Below are positions 60,905 to 64,000 of a stretch of 64,000 nucleotides of DNA, in pieces. Position 1 is the stretch's first letter. Every line of letters starts with the position of its first letter. Under the pieces are notes generated by a model, which saw only the letters and a list, made by a program, of their open reading frames with translations, did not search any database and had not been told where the DNA came from. A program made the translations under genes and the position numbers. The stretch is from Chloroflexota bacterium (lineage in GTDB: Bacteria; Chloroflexota; Anaerolineae; Aggregatilineales; Phototrophicaceae). The stretch spans positions 1 to 64,000 of the forward strand of contig WTGJ01000020.1 in NCBI GenBank assembly GCA_011523615.1, given 5' to 3'.

Positions 60905-63553
60905 ATGCTGATGTCAAGAGAGCGACCACAGGCCCTTTCACTGCTTCGTCTCCCCACACTCTCGCGTGCCCTGGCCGGCATCGCCTGGCTGGCGCTGGTG
61001 GGTGCACTTCTGCCCATCGTGCCGCCGGCGCAAGCTCAGAGCGCTGCCCTCATCGAACTCAGCCTAGATGCCGCCGGCATCGGTTACGACGGCTATTATC
61101 GAGCGGGGTTATGGTTGCCGATCCGCGTCCGCATCAGCAACCATACCGAATCTGCCATCCAGGCCTCGTTGGTCGTCCGCCCACAAACTTCACCGGAATC
61201 GGTGGTCCACACGTTCAGCGCGCCGGTGTTCCTCTCGCCAGAAGCGGGCAGCCGCATCAGCGTCACCCTGTACATCCAGCCTCTGGAGCAAGCGCGATTG
61301 TTGCGCCTGGAATTGTTGGATGCCGAGGGCCGCGTCCTCAGCCAGGAAAACTTCCGCCTGCAACTCGTCCCGCCGGACGATCACCTCTATATGGTGATCA
61401 GCGATACCCGCTCGCCGGCGCCGTTGGATTTGAGCGCTGTCCGCAATGGCGACGCCAGAGTCCGGCAAGGAGCCTGGTCGGTGGAACATCTTCCTGAGCG
61501 CCACGCCGCCCTGGATGGCATTGATCTCCTGCTCATCAGCAACGCGGATACCGGCAAGATGAATGCCCGGCAACAGGAAGCGCTGGCTGGCTGGGTCGCT
61601 ACCGGCGGCCACCTCATCGTAACCGGGGGCAGCACGACCGCCCGAACCACCCGGACTGCCGCGGGCCTCGCGGACCTCCTCCCGCTCCGACCCGGTTCCA
61701 ACCGTGACGTTGCGGATCTATCGGCATTGGCTGGATTCATCGGCGAAGCAACCAACCTGCGCGCCGACACTTCGATCGCCGTCGGGGAGCTGCACCCGCA
61801 AGCACGCGTCCTTTTGCGACACGATGCCGGAGAGCCACTCATCAGCCAGCGTGATTTTGGCGATGGATTGGTCACTTATCTCAGCGCAGACCCCCTGGCC
61901 CCGCCGCTGAATTTCTGGCCCGGCCTCGGTGAGCTTTGGTTCACGATCGCCCTCTCCGCCAACCCCATACCCGGCTGGGCCCACGATTGGAAAGCATGGG
62001 ATCCAGCCATTCAGGCCGCCGAAATCATGCCGGGGCTGGATCTTCTCCCCAATTCTCTCTCCCTGGTGGGTTTCCTCATCGCTTACATCGTCGTGGTCGG
62101 CCCTTTCAACTACCTCCTGTTGAGCGCATTGCGTCGCCGCGAATGGGCCTGGCTATCCATCCCCACCTTCATCATCTTCTTCTCCGCGGGCGCCTGGGCC
62201 CTCGGCCAACAGCTTCGGGGGACGAAAGTTACGCTGAACCGCATCGCCATCGTCCGTTCCTGGCCGGCAGAGAAGCTGGCACGTGTCGACGAATACCTCG
62301 GCCTGCTGTCGCCGCGACGGGATCACCTGACGCTCGAAGTCGCCCCGGCGGTGTTCCTCAGCGCGCCGCCCGTCTCCGCAGAGGACGACGCATTGAGTTT
62401 GCAGAGTGATGCTCTGCTGAACATCGAGCAAAGCAACCGATTTCGGGCAGCAGAGTTTGCGGTGGATGCCAGCCTGGTCAGCCACTTCGTCCTCAGTGGT
62501 GCTACCGAGGCGCCTGCCATACAGGGCGATGCCAAGCTGCGTTTCGCCGGCGACGGCCGTACGCAAGTCCTCGCGGGTAGCGTACACAATCAGAGTGCGA
62601 CACCGCTTTTCGATCCCGTGTTGCTGTTCCGCAACGCATCTTTGCCCCTGCCTGCTTCACTGGAACCCGGGGAACGCCAGGAATTCCAACTGGAATTGGC
62701 CAACGCTTACGAACTGCGTGAACCGGGTGGCGCGGCCGCTCCCGCGAGCCTGGTCTACACTCCCGGCCTGCGCGATGAATTCAGTTCGCGTAGCCTGTTT
62801 CGCAGGATCGCTTCCGGCGAGACGAGCGCGCGAGAATTGATGGGCAACGAATATGCCGCCAGTCGCAACCGGCAAAACTACCCCGGCTCACCCGAGCACT
62901 GGCAACGAGCGCTGCGCCGCCGCCTGCTGTTGGATGCCATCATGAATGACCATTCCCGCGCCCCGGGCCGTGGCAACCGCCTGTATCTGGCAGGTTGGAG
63001 CGAGGAGAGTGGATCTGAACTGGCGTTGTTCGGCGCAGAATCGACGACCCTGGTGGAAACGCTGCATCTCATCGCCCTTCCCGTCACCTTCACCGTGCCC
63101 GAAACCTCGGTTCATATCGCCGCCGAGCAATTCACCTGGCACGCACCCTACACCACAGTGGATGACATCGGCCCGCAACGCTTCACCCTGCGCCCGGAAG
63201 ACGAGGTCGTCTTTGAATACATCCCTTTGCCCGAGGCCCGCCTGGCAGCAATCGATGCCCTGCACCTGGTGGCGCGCGTCCCCAGCTCGGTCATCTATCG
63301 GTTGGAAATGCAGCTCTGGGATTGGCAACAGGAGGAATGGCAGGCGATTGAGTTGGATGTGGGGCCCAACGCGCAGCCGACGATCTTGCCGAAGGGCTGG
63401 GAACGCTACCTTGGCCCCCTCGGCCGGGTGCGCATCCGCCTCACGCGGGAAGAAGGCGGCGGTTTCCTCAATCTGAACATGATTGGTGTAGAATTCAGCG
63501 GCCAATATGCGTCTGATTCAGCGGAATTCTCTTCCGTCGACGCTCAAGGATAG
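60905..63553 (+). CDS. Large exported membrane protein linked to an ABC transporter
   Basis: An 882-residue protein. N-terminal signal or anchor (LSRALAGIAWLALVGALLPI), a long extracytoplasmic beta-rich part, then one or two helices in the middle (SLVGFLIAYIVVVGPFNYLLLSALRRREW and WLSIPTFIIFFSAGAWALG, about 385-440 in pieces), and another large extracytoplasmic domain. GPFNYLLLSALRRREWAW resembles membrane proteins that stand beside ABC-2-type transporter genes in Chloroflexota. The ABC ATPase gene follows four bases after its stop. ATG 60905 is used; a TTG at 60881, on the MaoC stop, is an alternative. Function unknown. Confidence 0.75.
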   Translation: MLMSRERPQALSLLRLPTLSRALAGIAWLALVGALLPIVPPAQAQSAALIELSLDAAGIGYDGYYRAGLWLPIRVRISNHTESAIQASLVVRPQTSPESVVHTFSAPVFLSPEAGSRISVTLYIQPLEQARLLRLELLDAEGRVLSQENFRLQLVPPDDHLYMVISDTRSPAPLDLSAVRNGDARVRQGAWSVEHLPERHAALDGIDLLLISNADTGKMNARQQEALAGWVATGGHLIVTGGSTTARTTRTAAGLADLLPLRPGSNRDVADLSALAGFIGEATNLRADTSIAVGELHPQARVLLRHDAGEPLISQRDFGDGLVTYLSADPLAPPLNFWPGLGELWFTIALSANPIPGWAHDWKAWDPAIQAAEIMPGLDLLPNSLSLVGFLIAYIVVVGPFNYLLLSALRRREWAWLSIPTFIIFFSAGAWALGQQLRGTKVTLNRIAIVRSWPAEKLARVDEYLGLLSPRRDHLTLEVAPAVFLSAPPVSAEDDALSLQSDALLNIEQSNRFRAAEFAVDASLVSHFVLSGATEAPAIQGDAKLRFAGDGRTQVLAGSVHNQSATPLFDPVLLFRNASLPLPASLEPGERQEFQLELANAYELREPGGAAAPASLVYTPGLRDEFSSRSLFRRIASGETSARELMGNEYAASRNRQNYPGSPEHWQRALRRRLLLDAIMNDHSRAPGRGNRLYLAGWSEESGSELALFGAESTTLVETLHLIALPVTFTVPETSVHIAAEQFTWHAPYTTVDDIGPQRFTLRPEDEVVFEYIPLPEARLAAIDALHLVARVPSSVIYRLEMQLWDWQQEEWQAIELDVGPNAQPTILPKGWERYLGPLGRVRIRLTREEGGGFLNLNMIGVEFSGQYASDSAEFSSVDAQG

Positions 63554-63556
63554 GGC

Positions 63557-64000
63557 ATGGAAACCAGCATCATCCAATCCACGGGTCTGAGCAAGCGTTA
63601 TGGCAAGTTCACCGCCGTCAACGAGCTCTCCCTCCATGTGCCGGCCGGTTCCATCTACGGATTTGTGGGCCCCAATGGCGCGGGCAAAACGACGACGATG
63701 CGCATGTTGACCACCCTCACGCGTCCCAGCGCTGGGGAAGCCTGGGTGGCCGGCCATTCCATCCATCATGATCGCCGAGAGGTGCGCCGGGCCATCGGTT
63801 ATATGCCTGATGACTTCGGGGTGTATGATGACCTGCGCGTATGGGAATACCTCGATTTCTTCGCTGCCTGCTACGACATCCCCGAATCTGAGCGCCGACC
63901 GCTCGTCCATGATCTGCTGGAATTGGTCGAACTCTCCCACCGCCGCGATGATATGGTCGATCAACTCAGCCGCGGCATGAAACAACGTCTTTCCCTGGCC
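63557..64000 (+). CDS. ABC transporter ATP-binding protein (3' truncated by window)
   Basis: The first 148 residues of an ABC-2-type exporter ATPase. Walker A is GPNGAGKTTT (about 36-45), the Q-loop region is AIGYMPDDFGVYDDLRVWEYL (the Q position is M-P-D here, as in related exporters), and the signature LSRGMKQRLSLA ends at the window edge. The Walker B and H-loop lie beyond. It is coupled to the preceding membrane protein gene, so the two probably work as one transporter with a permease downstream. Confidence 0.93.
   Translation, partial: METSIIQSTGLSKRYGKFTAVNELSLHVPAGSIYGFVGPNGAGKTTTMRMLTTLTRPSAGEAWVAGHSIHHDRREVRRAIGYMPDDFGVYDDLRVWEYLDFFAACYDIPESERRPLVHDLLELVELSHRRDDMVDQLSRGMKQRLSLA

Noticed and set aside
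1-64000. Insertion sequences, prophage or integrated elements
   Set aside because: No transposase, integrase or terminal repeat was seen; the only foreign-looking segment is the AT-rich part of the HisE fusion.

Overview
The window looks like a chromosomal segment of a Chloroflexota bacterium (inference). The reasons are the mix of a Flp-type pilin, SpoVS without other sporulation genes, CAP/LysM and SH3 proteins with Thr/Pro linkers, a zinc-dependent phospholipase C-like protein, PPC-repeat exported proteins and multi-pass GT39/DUF2142 membrane proteins, with GC content judged by eye in the upper 50s percent. No insertion sequence, prophage or CRISPR array is visible. The gene set is mainly housekeeping and cell-envelope.

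Layout. 1-3.4 kb: end of an SH3-type secreted protein, plsY, a CAP/LysM protein, an orphan Flp pilin and a lipoprotein. 3.4-8 kb (minus strand): a translationally coupled 2-oxoacid dehydrogenase operon (E1 alpha, E1 beta, E2, no E3) behind a DUF3179 gene. 8-12.2 kb: an Fsr-like MFS transporter, the SRP RNA gene, a YabE-like G5/3D wall protein, rsmA and a cold-shock gene. 12.2-16 kb: M50B-like membrane peptidase and polyprenol-phosphate mannosyltransferase (minus), rfaE2-like and murJ (plus). 16-21.3 kb: a small membrane protein, a kynureninase-like enzyme and a partial his operon (H-A-F-I-E) behind a strong promoter and a leader that looks like a transcription attenuator. The last his gene is a fusion of an AT-rich Mrr N-terminal-like winged-helix module to HisE. 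21.3-28.7 kb: DinB-like protein, metG, focA-like channel, kbl-like enzyme, biotinyl protein and a PPC-repeat protein. 28.75-29.03 kb (minus): a SelW-like (Rdx) gene with an in-frame TGA in a CxxU motif, a strong ribosome binding site and a SECIS-like hairpin, which is very probably a selenoprotein. 29-33.2 kb: DUF2142-like protein, DUF4342, D-cysteine desulfhydrase-like enzyme, rdgB and a cupin. 33.3-35 kb: a stand-alone dnaA with an AT-rich upstream region. 35-43 kb: oligopeptide-binding protein, spoVS, PHP phosphoesterase, SH3 lipoprotein, GT39-like protein, prmC and prfA. 43-50 kb: glnS, holB, ppk, an MFS protein and an APH-like kinase. 50-59 kb: tandem alpha/beta hydrolases, Zn-PLC-like protein, P1B ATPase, tRNA-Lys, 5'-nucleotidase-like protein and an nfeD/stomatin pair. 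59-64 kb: FolC-like Mur ligase, MaoC dehydratase, a large exported membrane protein and the start of an ABC ATPase.

Main points for follow-up are the unannotated selenoprotein, the Mrr_N-HisE chimera, the his leader attenuator, a DnaA with an altered DnaA-box recognition helix, and several genes whose -10 hexamer lies about 7 nt before the start codon, which suggests leaderless mRNAs. Functions are assigned by reading motifs; no database search was run.
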